Below the pieces are notes generated by a model. It saw only the letters and a program-made list of their open reading frames with translations. It did no database searches and was not told where the DNA came from. The translations under genes were made by a program, and so were the position numbers. Shown piece by piece: positions 27,053 through 34,777 of a stretch of 64,000 bases of DNA. The DNA lies in NCBI GenBank assembly GCA_025141835.1, contig CP081102.1, forward strand, positions 2,852,001 to 2,916,000, in the 5' to 3' direction. Source of the stretch: Rhodobacteraceae bacterium M385 (GTDB lineage Bacteria; Pseudomonadota; Alphaproteobacteria; Rhodobacterales; Rhodobacteraceae). The number at the start of each line of letters is the position of its first letter. Position 1 is the stretch's first letter.

Positions 27053-28173
27053 CAACCAGCCCTCCGGTAAGTCGGAAGAAGTGAGGCTTTTGCAACAAAG
27101 CCCCCTGCATCCAGTCCGAAACCATCGGCCAAAGCGGCCTCGATGACTTCGCCGTCAAAGACAGGCCGTTTGCGGTGATCGCCCGAAATTGTAATGAGCG
27201 CCTCGACCATTTCGTCGCCGAGCACCTCCATCGACCGCACTGTACCCGCCGGGATGGAATAGGTGTCCCAAGCATCCAGTTCGACCGCGACGCCTTCCTG
27301 ATATGTGATCCGCATACGGCCTTTGTGAAGGATGATGACCATCTTGTCGGGCAAGGCGAACGGGCTGACACGCGTGCCCGGCGCCATACGCAACCACTCA
27401 GTCGAGAAACCGTGAGGGTTGGTGATCGGGGCCGCATGTTCCCGGTTTTGGGTCATGCCGTATCCGATAACCGGTGCGATCTCCGCCCCGCAGCCGGGGA
27501 GATCGGCGTCGATGAAGGCGGGGCGGAAATCTCGGTCTTGGGCGGTGACGACACGGGATCGCATCGCTTCCGGCGAAACCTCGCGCAGGCCGGCAACATC
27601 GGATGCGGGCATCGGAGGGATGCACTCACTTGCTTCCGGCACCGCGTCACCGCGCGAGGTGTCGATCAGCGTGTTTTCGTTTGAGATATAGAGGCCGAAT
27701 TCTGCCGCTTCCTCAATGATATCGGGGTGGAAGATCACACCGCCCGTATTGTCGCCGCCCAGGATCGTGAACAGCCAGCCATCATCTGGCCCTGCGTTGG
27801 TGAAGCCACGGAAAATCCATGTTGGAACCGACAGGATATCGCCTTCGCGCCCAGTGAAGGTGTGCTCGCCGTTTGAACCCCACCGGAAAGTCCATTCGCC
27901 CTTTTGGACAATGAAAACCTCGGCCGTGAAGTGTACGTGCAAGTTATTTGTGATGCCGTTGGGCATCGCCGCTGCGCCTACATTGAAACCGTGCGCCTCG
28001 GGCAGGTTGATCACCTGTTCAGTCGATGAAGTCACTCCGGGACCAATGATCGAATAGTTCTCTTTCAAATGCGATCCCGGCTTCTTGCAATCAATGAAGG
28101 CTACTGTACAGGATACGTAATCGGACCGTTTTATGTGGCGCGCGTCGGCGTCTTGTTGCGTGATGAGGGGCAT
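27052..28173 (-). CDS. Double-cupin domain protein
   Basis: 373 residues with two cupin domains (about 65-140 and 265-330). The first carries metal-type histidines in NNLHVHFTAEVFIVQKGEWTF; the second (MVIILHKGRMRITYQEGVAVELDAWDTYSIPAGT) keeps the fold but fewer histidines. Resembles quercetin-dioxygenase-like or gentisate-type cupins; isomerases of sugar acids also use this fold. Start ATG 28173 lies 23 bp after the ABC ATPase stop; an upstream in-frame extension would run into the ATPase gene and is rejected. Function unassigned. Confidence 0.8.
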   Translation of the reverse strand: MPLITQQDADARHIKRSDYVSCTVAFIDCKKPGSHLKENYSIIGPGVTSSTEQVINLPEAHGFNVGAAAMPNGITNNLHVHFTAEVFIVQKGEWTFRWGSNGEHTFTGREGDILSVPTWIFRGFTNAGPDDGWLFTILGGDNTGGVIFHPDIIEEAAEFGLYISNENTLIDTSRGDAVPEASECIPPMPASDVAGLREVSPEAMRSRVVTAQDRDFRPAFIDADLPGCGAEIAPVIGYGMTQNREHAAPITNPHGFSTEWLRMAPGTRVSPFALPDKMVIILHKGRMRITYQEGVAVELDAWDTYSIPAGTVRSMEVLGDEMVEALITISGDHRKRPVFDGEVIEAALADGFGLDAGGFVAKASLLPTYRRAG

Positions 28174-28196
28174 GAAGATGGCCTTGTTTCTAAGGA

Positions 28197-29252
28197 TTAG
28201 TAGTCCAGACGCTCGCCGGAGGTTTTGTCGAACAGATGAATGCGGCCGCCAAGTTTCGGTGCTAGCGAACATTGTGCGTTGATCGCGGCCTCATAGTCGG
28301 CAGGTCCACGGGCACAGATCGACGTACCCTTCTCGCGCAGGGTCAAAAGCGTTGCCTCACCGGTCAGTTCCAACGCATAGAGGCTGCCCGAGATAGGGGC
28401 ATCAGAGGCCTCGGACAATTCCAGATCCTCAGGCCGGATGCCAAGCACCACGTTGTCCCGATCCGGCGCGGTAATCGGCATTTTCACGCCCGGAGCAGTG
28501 AAGGTTCCGCCCGCAATGTTGCCTTCAATCAGGTTCATCGACGGCGAGCCGATGAAGCTCGCCACAAACAGGTTGATCGGCTCGGAGTAGATCTTTTTGG
28601 GCGTATCGAGTTGTACGATCTGACCATCGCGCATGACGGCCACGCGGGTGGCAAGCGTCATCGCCTCCATCTGATCGTGGGTCACAAAAACGGTCGTGAC
28701 GCCAAGCTCATGATGCAAGTGCTTCAGCTCCGCCCGCATTGACACGCGCAGCTTGGCGTCGAGGTTCGACAGCGGTTCATCCATTAGGAAGATCTTGGGC
28801 GTCCGCACGATGGCACGCGCGAGTGCCACACGTTGTCTTTGCCCACCCGACAACTCGGACGGGCGGCGTTTCAGCAGCGCATTAAGCTCCACCTTTTCGG
28901 CGGTTGCCAGCACCTGCTTTGTGCGCGTCGCCTTGTCGACGCCACGCAGTTTCAGCGGATAGGCGATGTTTTCGCCGACCGTCATATGCGGATAAAGGCC
29001 ATAGTTCTGAAACACCATCGCGATGTCACGATCCTTGGGCGGCTTGTCGTTGACCCGCGCCCCGTCGATCATCAGATCGCCGGAAGTGATATCTTCCAGG
29101 CCCGCGATCATCCGCATCGTCGTGGTTTTACCACAGCCTGATGGCCCCAAAAGGACGAGGAACTCGCCTTCCTCAATCGTCAGGTTCTGCTTCTTGACCG
29201 CGTGGAATGCGCCATACCGCTTTTCAATATCGACCAGTTTGACCTCAGCCAT
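28197..29252 (-). CDS. ABC importer ATPase, MalK/UgpC type
   Basis: Cytoplasmic ATPase of a carbohydrate uptake system, 351 residues. Walker A GPSGCGKTTTMRMIAGLE, Q-loop MVFQNYGLYPHM, ABC signature LSGGQRQRVALARA, Walker B KIFLMDEPLSNLD and switch VFVTHDQMEAMT are all intact. The C-terminal TOBE/MalK regulatory domain follows from about residue 240. Third component behind the two permeases with a 12-bp gap. Confidence 0.95.
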   Translation of the reverse strand: MAEVKLVDIEKRYGAFHAVKKQNLTIEEGEFLVLLGPSGCGKTTTMRMIAGLEDITSGDLMIDGARVNDKPPKDRDIAMVFQNYGLYPHMTVGENIAYPLKLRGVDKATRTKQVLATAEKVELNALLKRRPSELSGGQRQRVALARAIVRTPKIFLMDEPLSNLDAKLRVSMRAELKHLHHELGVTTVFVTHDQMEAMTLATRVAVMRDGQIVQLDTPKKIYSEPINLFVASFIGSPSMNLIEGNIAGGTFTAPGVKMPITAPDRDNVVLGIRPEDLELSEASDAPISGSLYALELTGEATLLTLREKGTSICARGPADYEAAINAQCSLAPKLGGRIHLFDKTSGERLDY

Positions 29253-29264
29253 ACCCCTGCCCCT

Positions 29265-30080
29265 CTATTTGACCGCGCCGGCCGTCATGCCGCGCGTGAA
29301 GTGTTTCTGGATCATCAAAGCCATGATGAAGATTGGAACGGTAATCATGACGCCTGCCGCACTCATGAGTTCCCAGAGATCGCCACGCTCGGTGCGGAAG
29401 CTGACAAGGCCCACGGGCAATGTGACAGCGTCGCGGCGCGTCAGGATCAAGGAGAACAGAAACTCATTCCACGTCAGGATGAAACAAAAGATGCTGGACG
29501 TTAGGATGCCCGGCGCGGCCATCGGCAGGACGATGTCCTTGATGACGCGCAGGCGAGACGCCCCGTCGATCATCGCCGCCTCTTCACTGTCGGTAGGGAT
29601 GGCGTCGATGTAGCCCTTGATCATCCAGATCACGAAAGGCGTCACGATGGCGAGGTTCACAATGATCAGCGCGATACGGGTGTCCAGAAGGTCCAGCGTG
29701 CGGAACATCAAGAAGAATGGCAGCACAATCACGACCGCCGGAATGAACTGTGTCGAGAGGATTAGGAAGAACAGAAACTTGCGTCCCTTCACGCGGAAGC
29801 GAGAGAAGGAATAGGCCGCCAAGGACGCACAAGGCACCGCGATCAACACCGTGACACCCGCCACGATGACGGAGTTCAACACCATCTCCTCCAGGTTCCA
29901 CGGGTCTGAGAAGACCGTCGCGAAGTTGTCGAGTGTGGGCTGAAAGTTCAACGATAGCGAGTAGGCATCAATCGGGCGTTTGAACGCCGTCAGAAACATC
30001 CACGCAATCGGGAACAGCACCACAGTGCAAATCAGCAGGAGCAGGGCACGTTCGGCCCACCAGGAGAGTATACGCATCAT
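29265..30080 (-). CDS. Carbohydrate ABC transporter permease (MalG type)
   Basis: 271-residue inner-membrane permease with six hydrophobic segments. The EAA loop that contacts the ATPase reads DSEEAAMIDGASRLRVIKDIVLPMAAPG. Start ATG 30080 is in an ATGA overlap with the first permease; the longer open frame upstream has no family similarity. Confidence 0.93.
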   Translation of the reverse strand: MMRILSWWAERALLLLICTVVLFPIAWMFLTAFKRPIDAYSLSLNFQPTLDNFATVFSDPWNLEEMVLNSVIVAGVTVLIAVPCASLAAYSFSRFRVKGRKFLFFLILSTQFIPAVVIVLPFFLMFRTLDLLDTRIALIIVNLAIVTPFVIWMIKGYIDAIPTDSEEAAMIDGASRLRVIKDIVLPMAAPGILTSSIFCFILTWNEFLFSLILTRRDAVTLPVGLVSFRTERGDLWELMSAAGVMITVPIFIMALMIQKHFTRGMTAGAVK

Positions 30081-30961
30081 GCCGTTGCCATCTTTCTCTC
30101 GCTCAAGAGCATGCGCACATACCAGATCGAGATTGTCATCATGATTGCCGTCAGGATCCACGCAAGTGCAGAGGCGTATCCCATATCGTACCATTCAAAG
30201 CCCACGTTGAAGATGAAGTAGGCCAGTGTTTCCGTAGATGTACCCGGCCCGCCACCCGTCAATGTTACGACCTGGTCGAACATCTTCAGCGCGAAAATCG
30301 TTTTTAGGATTGCGGTGACCAGCAGCACGCCCTTCATCTGCGGCAGGATGATGCCGAAGATGATGCGGAAGTTGGATGCGCCGTCAATGCGGGCAGCTTC
30401 CTCAGTCTCGCGCGGGATTGAGGCAAGGCCGCCAAGGCACATGAACGTCATATAGGGTGCCCAATGCCAGACATCGGTGACCACAAGAATAGCCATCGCA
30501 AGATCCGGGCTGGCAAGCCAAGGCGTGCCTTCAAGGGCGGGAAAGACCGCCGCGAGGCCGTTGGATAGCACGCCAAATTCGGGATTGAACATGAACCGGA
30601 AGCTCACACCGATCAGTGCAGGGCTCATGGCGAAAGGTAGGATCAGGATAATCCGAGTGAACGTGTGCATCTTTCCCTTGCGGCGCAGCAACAAGGCTAG
30701 CGACATCGCGATAACAAGGGTCAGGATCACGCTTGAGATCACGAATATAATCGTCACCCACAGAGAATTGAGGAAATGGGACTCGCCTGTTGCGCGGATG
30801 AAGTTATCAAGTCCGACCCAGCCTTCGGGTCGGCGGGACTGGGTCAGGTCCCATTCACGGAACGCCGTGGTCAGGGAGTAGGCCAGCGGGTAAAATGTCG
30901 TCGCAAGGACGATCAGAAAGCCCGGCACCAACAAAAAGTACTGGAGTGATCTATCGCGCAT
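30077..30961 (-). CDS. Carbohydrate ABC transporter permease (MalF type)
   Basis: 294-residue inner-membrane permease, six hydrophobic segments, EAA loop ETEEAARIDGASNFRIIFGIILPQMKG. N-terminal segment FLLVPGFLIVLATTFYPLAYSL is typical of the family. Follows the binding-protein gene after 66 bp that contain a GC-rich hairpin. Confidence 0.94.
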   Translation of the reverse strand: MRDRSLQYFLLVPGFLIVLATTFYPLAYSLTTAFREWDLTQSRRPEGWVGLDNFIRATGESHFLNSLWVTIIFVISSVILTLVIAMSLALLLRRKGKMHTFTRIILILPFAMSPALIGVSFRFMFNPEFGVLSNGLAAVFPALEGTPWLASPDLAMAILVVTDVWHWAPYMTFMCLGGLASIPRETEEAARIDGASNFRIIFGIILPQMKGVLLVTAILKTIFALKMFDQVVTLTGGGPGTSTETLAYFIFNVGFEWYDMGYASALAWILTAIMMTISIWYVRMLLSERKMATA

Positions 30962-30988
30962 AGCGGGTTCTCTTCCCTTAAGAAGGTA

Positions 30989-31015
30989 CCGCGGCCACCG
31001 ATCTGGCAGCCGCGG
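30989..31015 (-). promoter_or_regulatory. Hairpin between binding-protein and permease genes
   Basis: Perfect 7-bp stem CCGCGGC/GCCGCGG with a 13-base loop, directly after the binding-protein stop. No T-tract follows, so it is more likely an mRNA-stabilising or partial attenuating structure that keeps binding-protein expression above permease expression, as is common for ABC operons. Confidence 0.5.
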
Positions 31016-31027
31016 GGTTCAAAGCAA

Positions 31028-32308
31028 TTAACCGCGGATTTCAGCGATTTCTTCGGCCGCTGCATCAAGTGCTGCGCCGACATCGTCCTGTTCGCCCGAG
31101 GCAAGGCTGGAAATAGCAGTTTCCAGAACCTCGACGACGCGCAACCAGTCGTCGCCAAACTCCATGCCTTCTGCCGTGCTCAGCGCTTCCGCCGCTGCGG
31201 CGTGGATGCCACCCCAACGCGCATTGACTTCTTCGTCGCGCATGTTGGACAGATGAACAGCAACCAACTCGTTCAGCTCTGGGTCCAGCAGGACCGAGCG
31301 CTCTACCGACGGATCGGTTAGCCAACCAAGGTATTCAATGGCCGCGTCGGGGTTCTCAGACTCCTGAGTTACACCGAAGATCCAAGTATTCGTGAAAGTT
31401 GTGCGATCTGCGCCCGCAACCGACGGCAACGCCGCAAAGCCGAGTTGATCCGCGGCAATCGTGGACTGCTCCGGGTCGGTTAACTGCGAGCTAACCCACC
31501 ACCATACGGGCAGCATAGCAGAGTTGCCTTGCTTGAAGCTGTTGACCGCATCCTGCTCTACAAAAACGGCCGAACCGGCGGGCGCGATTTCGTCGTCGGC
31601 TAGGAAGCCAATATACTGCTCCGTCGCCATGACGCCGGCTTCAGAGTTGAAGATCGGTTGCCCTGCATCGTCGAAAAGGTCACCGCCGTGCCCCCAAAGC
31701 AGGTTCATCCAGACCATAAGGTTCTGACCGTTCAAGCGCCCATAGGGCAATGCGATACCAGCGGCGTCCGTGGCCTCCTGAATCGCCTGACTGGCGGTCA
31801 CTACATCTTCCCAGGTCTCGGGAACTCCAACGCCAGCCTGTTCAAACAGGTCGGTGCGATAGAACATCAACTGAACGTGGCCACGCACGGGAAGACCGTA
31901 CAGTTCATCGCCGATCATGCCATGGCGCATGTGCGCGGCGGGAAAATCTGACAGGTCCGTCCCTTGCGCCGCAATGCCGTCACCGATGGGCTGGATCAGG
32001 TTGACCAGCGATGGCACCCACTGATCCATGATCGACACAACGTCGTAGTCGCCGCTGCCGCCGATCATCTCGGCCGTCAACGCCTCGCGCATGTTTGGGA
32101 ACGGCACGTAATCGACTTCAACATCGATGCCTGTCGCCTCTTCGAACTCAGCAAATCGCGCTTCATGCGCTTGAAATTGACTGGACGTCACCGCCAAAAT
32201 ACGAACGGTCTGCCCTGCATAGGGCTGGCCTTCAGTCGCCTCCCATGCGGCGGCTTGGCTCGCCGCAAGAGCGGCCGTGATAGCAAGCGTGCTGGTCAAA
32301 AATCTCAT
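31028..32308 (-). CDS. ABC transporter sugar-binding protein (family 1)
   Basis: Periplasmic substrate receptor, 426 residues. Signal peptide MRFLTSTLAITAALAASQAAA, then a family 1 fold (YAGQTVRILAVTSSQFQAHEARFAEFEEATGI; YGLPVRGHVQLMFYRTDLFEQAG). Start ATG 32308 follows GGGAGGA by about 5 bases; the open frame above it overlaps the divergent promoter and is not used. First gene of the eight-gene minus-strand operon (receptor, two permeases, ATPase, cupin, aldolase, hydrolase, RraA). Operator at 32367 lies about 60 bp upstream. The substrate is presumably the sugar acid degraded by the rest of the operon. Confidence 0.93.
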   Translation of the reverse strand: MRFLTSTLAITAALAASQAAAWEATEGQPYAGQTVRILAVTSSQFQAHEARFAEFEEATGIDVEVDYVPFPNMREALTAEMIGGSGDYDVVSIMDQWVPSLVNLIQPIGDGIAAQGTDLSDFPAAHMRHGMIGDELYGLPVRGHVQLMFYRTDLFEQAGVGVPETWEDVVTASQAIQEATDAAGIALPYGRLNGQNLMVWMNLLWGHGGDLFDDAGQPIFNSEAGVMATEQYIGFLADDEIAPAGSAVFVEQDAVNSFKQGNSAMLPVWWWVSSQLTDPEQSTIAADQLGFAALPSVAGADRTTFTNTWIFGVTQESENPDAAIEYLGWLTDPSVERSVLLDPELNELVAVHLSNMRDEEVNARWGGIHAAAAEALSTAEGMEFGDDWLRVVEVLETAISSLASGEQDDVGAALDAAAEEIAEIRG

Positions 32309-32366
32309 AGTGTCCTCCCTAGACCTATTCCTCACGCAGCCATCGGTAAAGATTGCACGCTTTTTC

Positions 32367-32386
32367 GTCAATATTATTATTGATAA
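32367..32386. promoter_or_regulatory. Probable GntR operator between importer operon and gntR
   Basis: Palindrome TCAATA-TTAT-TATTGA (32368-32383). The 19 bases TCAATATTATTATTGATAA are identical to the site before otnK at 22127. It is placed between the divergent binding-protein (start 32308) and GntR (start 32415) genes, where it could control both. Confidence 0.7.
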
Positions 32387-32414
32387 TTTTGTTGATGGCG
32401 CAGCCCTGCCGATT

Positions 32415-33107
32415 ATGGATATAACAGTGAGACAGCCTTTTAACGGGAAAACGATGCCGACAGCACTCGAACAAGATCTGGAAAACGACATAATCTTCGG
32501 GATCTACCCACCCGGAAGCCGTATCACGGAAGACAGCGTGATGGCGCAATATGATGCCAAGCGGCACTCGGTGCGCAGCGCCTTCACATTGCTAGAGACC
32601 CAAGGCCTTTTGGTGCGCCAGCCGCATCGCGGGGTTGAAGTCGTAGAACTGACGCCCGCCGAAGTAGACGCTCTTTATGATGTCCGCATCATTTTGGAAA
32701 CGGCCGCAGCCGCGCGTACAAAACTCCCTGTAGACCCTGCAGTTGTAGATCGTCTGACCGAGGTCTCGAACCAGCACGCTGCCGCCGTTCAACGTGGCGA
32801 TTTTCGCCAGGTATTCTGGCTCAATCAAGAATTTCATGAACTGCAGTTTTCATGCTGTGAAAACCCTCGCCTTGAAGCTCTGATCGCCCAGCATTCCCGA
32901 ATGGCCCAACCGATCCGGGTCGTCAAATATGACGACCAAAATCATATGGCTCAAGTGATTGCGCAGCACCGGGATATTATCCAAGCAATGCGTGGAACCG
33001 CGAGCGACGTGTATGTCGAAGCGACGAGAAAACACTTACCCGCGTCAGCCGAAGCGTACAGGATCTTGTATGAAAGGCGCCATCAAGGGCGTCGCGCGTC
33101 GCGATAG
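32415..33107 (+). CDS. GntR family transcriptional regulator (FCD/FadR subfamily)
   Basis: 230 residues. N-terminal winged HTH (about 15-80: ALEQDLENDIIFGIYPPGSRITEDSVMAQYDAKRHSVRSAFTLLETQGLLVRQPHRG) and a helical FCD effector domain (about 90-225) with the metal-type D/H pattern NQEFHELQF, LIAQHSRM and VIAQHRDII. Start placed at ATG 32415 because the longer frame runs through the operator into the divergent gene. Probably controls both the ABC/aldolase operon and otnKCI through the shared palindrome. Confidence 0.9.
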   Translation: MDITVRQPFNGKTMPTALEQDLENDIIFGIYPPGSRITEDSVMAQYDAKRHSVRSAFTLLETQGLLVRQPHRGVEVVELTPAEVDALYDVRIILETAAAARTKLPVDPAVVDRLTEVSNQHAAAVQRGDFRQVFWLNQEFHELQFSCCENPRLEALIAQHSRMAQPIRVVKYDDQNHMAQVIAQHRDIIQAMRGTASDVYVEATRKHLPASAEAYRILYERRHQGRRASR

Positions 33108-33517
33108 GAGCAGGACTTCGGTAACGGATAGGGTTCAGCCACACTAAATCTGGCAAGCAATTTGTTCCGCCATGAAAGGTCGTTTAGGTCACTTGTCGTT
33201 CTCAATTCCCGTCCCGGCTTTCGATTGAGATCTCTCAGCTACATGCTTCGGCGCGTGGTCTGGTTGCCAGCACTATGCTAGGTCGATGTAATTCGGGCGT
33301 ACCCACTTCATAGATGCGCCCGGCAAACGTTCACCACGGCCACGACTTCGGCATTATCTCAGGCGCGTCCTAGCCGGCCCTTCAGAGACTGCGTCCAAAC
33401 AAGTAGCGGTTGGGGCATCAACTCCACAAGTGCTGACCTCAGACAGGGAGACTTGTGTATCAACAGGCCAGGGCAACAAAGCCGTCCCTTGCTTCAAGGG
33501 ACGACCCTTTCAGTAAG
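33108..33517. other. 410-bp intergenic region between gntR and rhaI
   Basis: No gene recognised on either strand. Base composition is similar to flanks. The only clear structure is the hairpin at 33483-33503 just beyond the rhaI stop. Confidence 0.6.
33483..33503 (-). terminator. Probable rhaDI terminator
   Basis: Perfect 9-bp stem CGTCCCTTG/CAAGGGACG with a 3-base loop, 15 bp beyond the rhaI stop. On the minus strand it is followed by GCTTTGTTG, a weak T-rich tail, so termination is likely but the U-tract is imperfect. Confidence 0.6.
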
Positions 33518-34765
33518 TTACGACCGCGAGGAAACTTGGCTGTCGTATGCTGACAGTGCCCCCATCAATGCTTGTCCTTCTTGTACTGACTGGCGAGCAC
33601 AGAATTCTGCCCATACCGCCCCTGCGGGAAGATCCTTGGCCTCTTCGAGCATCATGATCCGGGCCGTGTTGTCCATAGACGCCTCCGCCGCCATTAGTTC
33701 CGCACGCGGCATCAAAAGCGCGCGCAAAAGTGCTTTTTGCATGTTCCGAGTGCCGATCACCCAGGCAGCTGTACGGCTGATTGTAGCATCAAAAAAGTCG
33801 AGCCCTATGCGGGTGCAATCCAACAGATCGGCAAACACCAGCTCTTGCGCCATTTGCATAATGTCATCGTTCAGCAAAATCACATGATCGCTGTCCCACC
33901 TCATTGGCCGAGAGACATGAAGCAGGATTTGATCCAGCGAAAGCGCCACGGAACTTAGCTTATCGGCAACGTTTTCCGTGGGATGGAAATGCCCCATATC
34001 AAGGCACAGCAACTTTTTGTTGCGGATCGCGTAGCCCATATAGAACTCGTGACTGCCCACCGTGCAGGCTTCAACACCGATCCCGAACAGCTTGCTTTCC
34101 ACCGCGTCCAACAGCTGCGACGGGTCGTGGGCGTCGGTGAACATCTTATCCAACGATCCCTCCAACCGAACACGGGCCGACATACGGTCTACAGGCGTAT
34201 CTTTGTAGCCGTCAGGCACCCAAATGTTATTCACACAGGCGCTGTTAAGCTCAGCCCCCATCCGCGCCCCAATCTCACGCGACCGTTTGCCGTGTTCGAT
34301 CCAGAAATCACGGATGCCCTGATCGGGGTGGCTTAGCGTCAGGTTATCATCGGCCTTGGCGTGGGCGAAGAACGTCGGGTTGAAGTCGAGTCCCAAGCCC
34401 TGCTCTTTCGCCCAATCCACCCAAGGGGCGAAGTGATCGTATTCGATCTCGTCGCGGTCGGGCGTGGTATCCGTGTCCAGATACATCGCGTGAAGGTTCA
34501 GACGATGCTGGCCCGGAATTTGGCTGTAGGCAAACTCTAGATCGGCGCGCAATTCATCGGGGGTGCGGGCGCGGCCAGGGTGATTGCCCGTCGCTTGAAT
34601 GCCGCCACCTGACGCGCCGGATTTGGTCTCAAACCCCACAACGTCATCGCCCTGCCAGCAATGCATGGAGATCGGGATTTGCGAAAGACGATCCATCGCA
34701 GCTTCGGTATCAACGCCCCAGTCAGCAAACATCTGTCGCGCAAGGGTATAGGCTTGATTGCTCAT
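33518..34765 (-). CDS. rhaI: L-rhamnose isomerase
   Basis: Converts L-rhamnose to L-rhamnulose. 415 residues, close to the E. coli RhaA length. Family landmarks: ISMHCWQGDDVVGFE near the N-terminus, LDFNPTFFAHAK, VESKLFGIGVEACTVGSHEFYMGYA, LDMGHFHPTENVADK with metal-binding residues, LLHVSRPMRWDSDHVI and GLDFFDATISRTAAWVIGTRN. Co-transcribed with the aldolase gene 12 bp upstream, as in the rhaDI unit of Rhizobium leguminosarum. Confidence 0.95.
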   Translation of the reverse strand: MSNQAYTLARQMFADWGVDTEAAMDRLSQIPISMHCWQGDDVVGFETKSGASGGGIQATGNHPGRARTPDELRADLEFAYSQIPGQHRLNLHAMYLDTDTTPDRDEIEYDHFAPWVDWAKEQGLGLDFNPTFFAHAKADDNLTLSHPDQGIRDFWIEHGKRSREIGARMGAELNSACVNNIWVPDGYKDTPVDRMSARVRLEGSLDKMFTDAHDPSQLLDAVESKLFGIGVEACTVGSHEFYMGYAIRNKKLLCLDMGHFHPTENVADKLSSVALSLDQILLHVSRPMRWDSDHVILLNDDIMQMAQELVFADLLDCTRIGLDFFDATISRTAAWVIGTRNMQKALLRALLMPRAELMAAEASMDNTARIMMLEEAKDLPAGAVWAEFCARQSVQEGQALMGALSAYDSQVSSRS

Positions 34766-34777
34766 GTGCCCGCTCCC

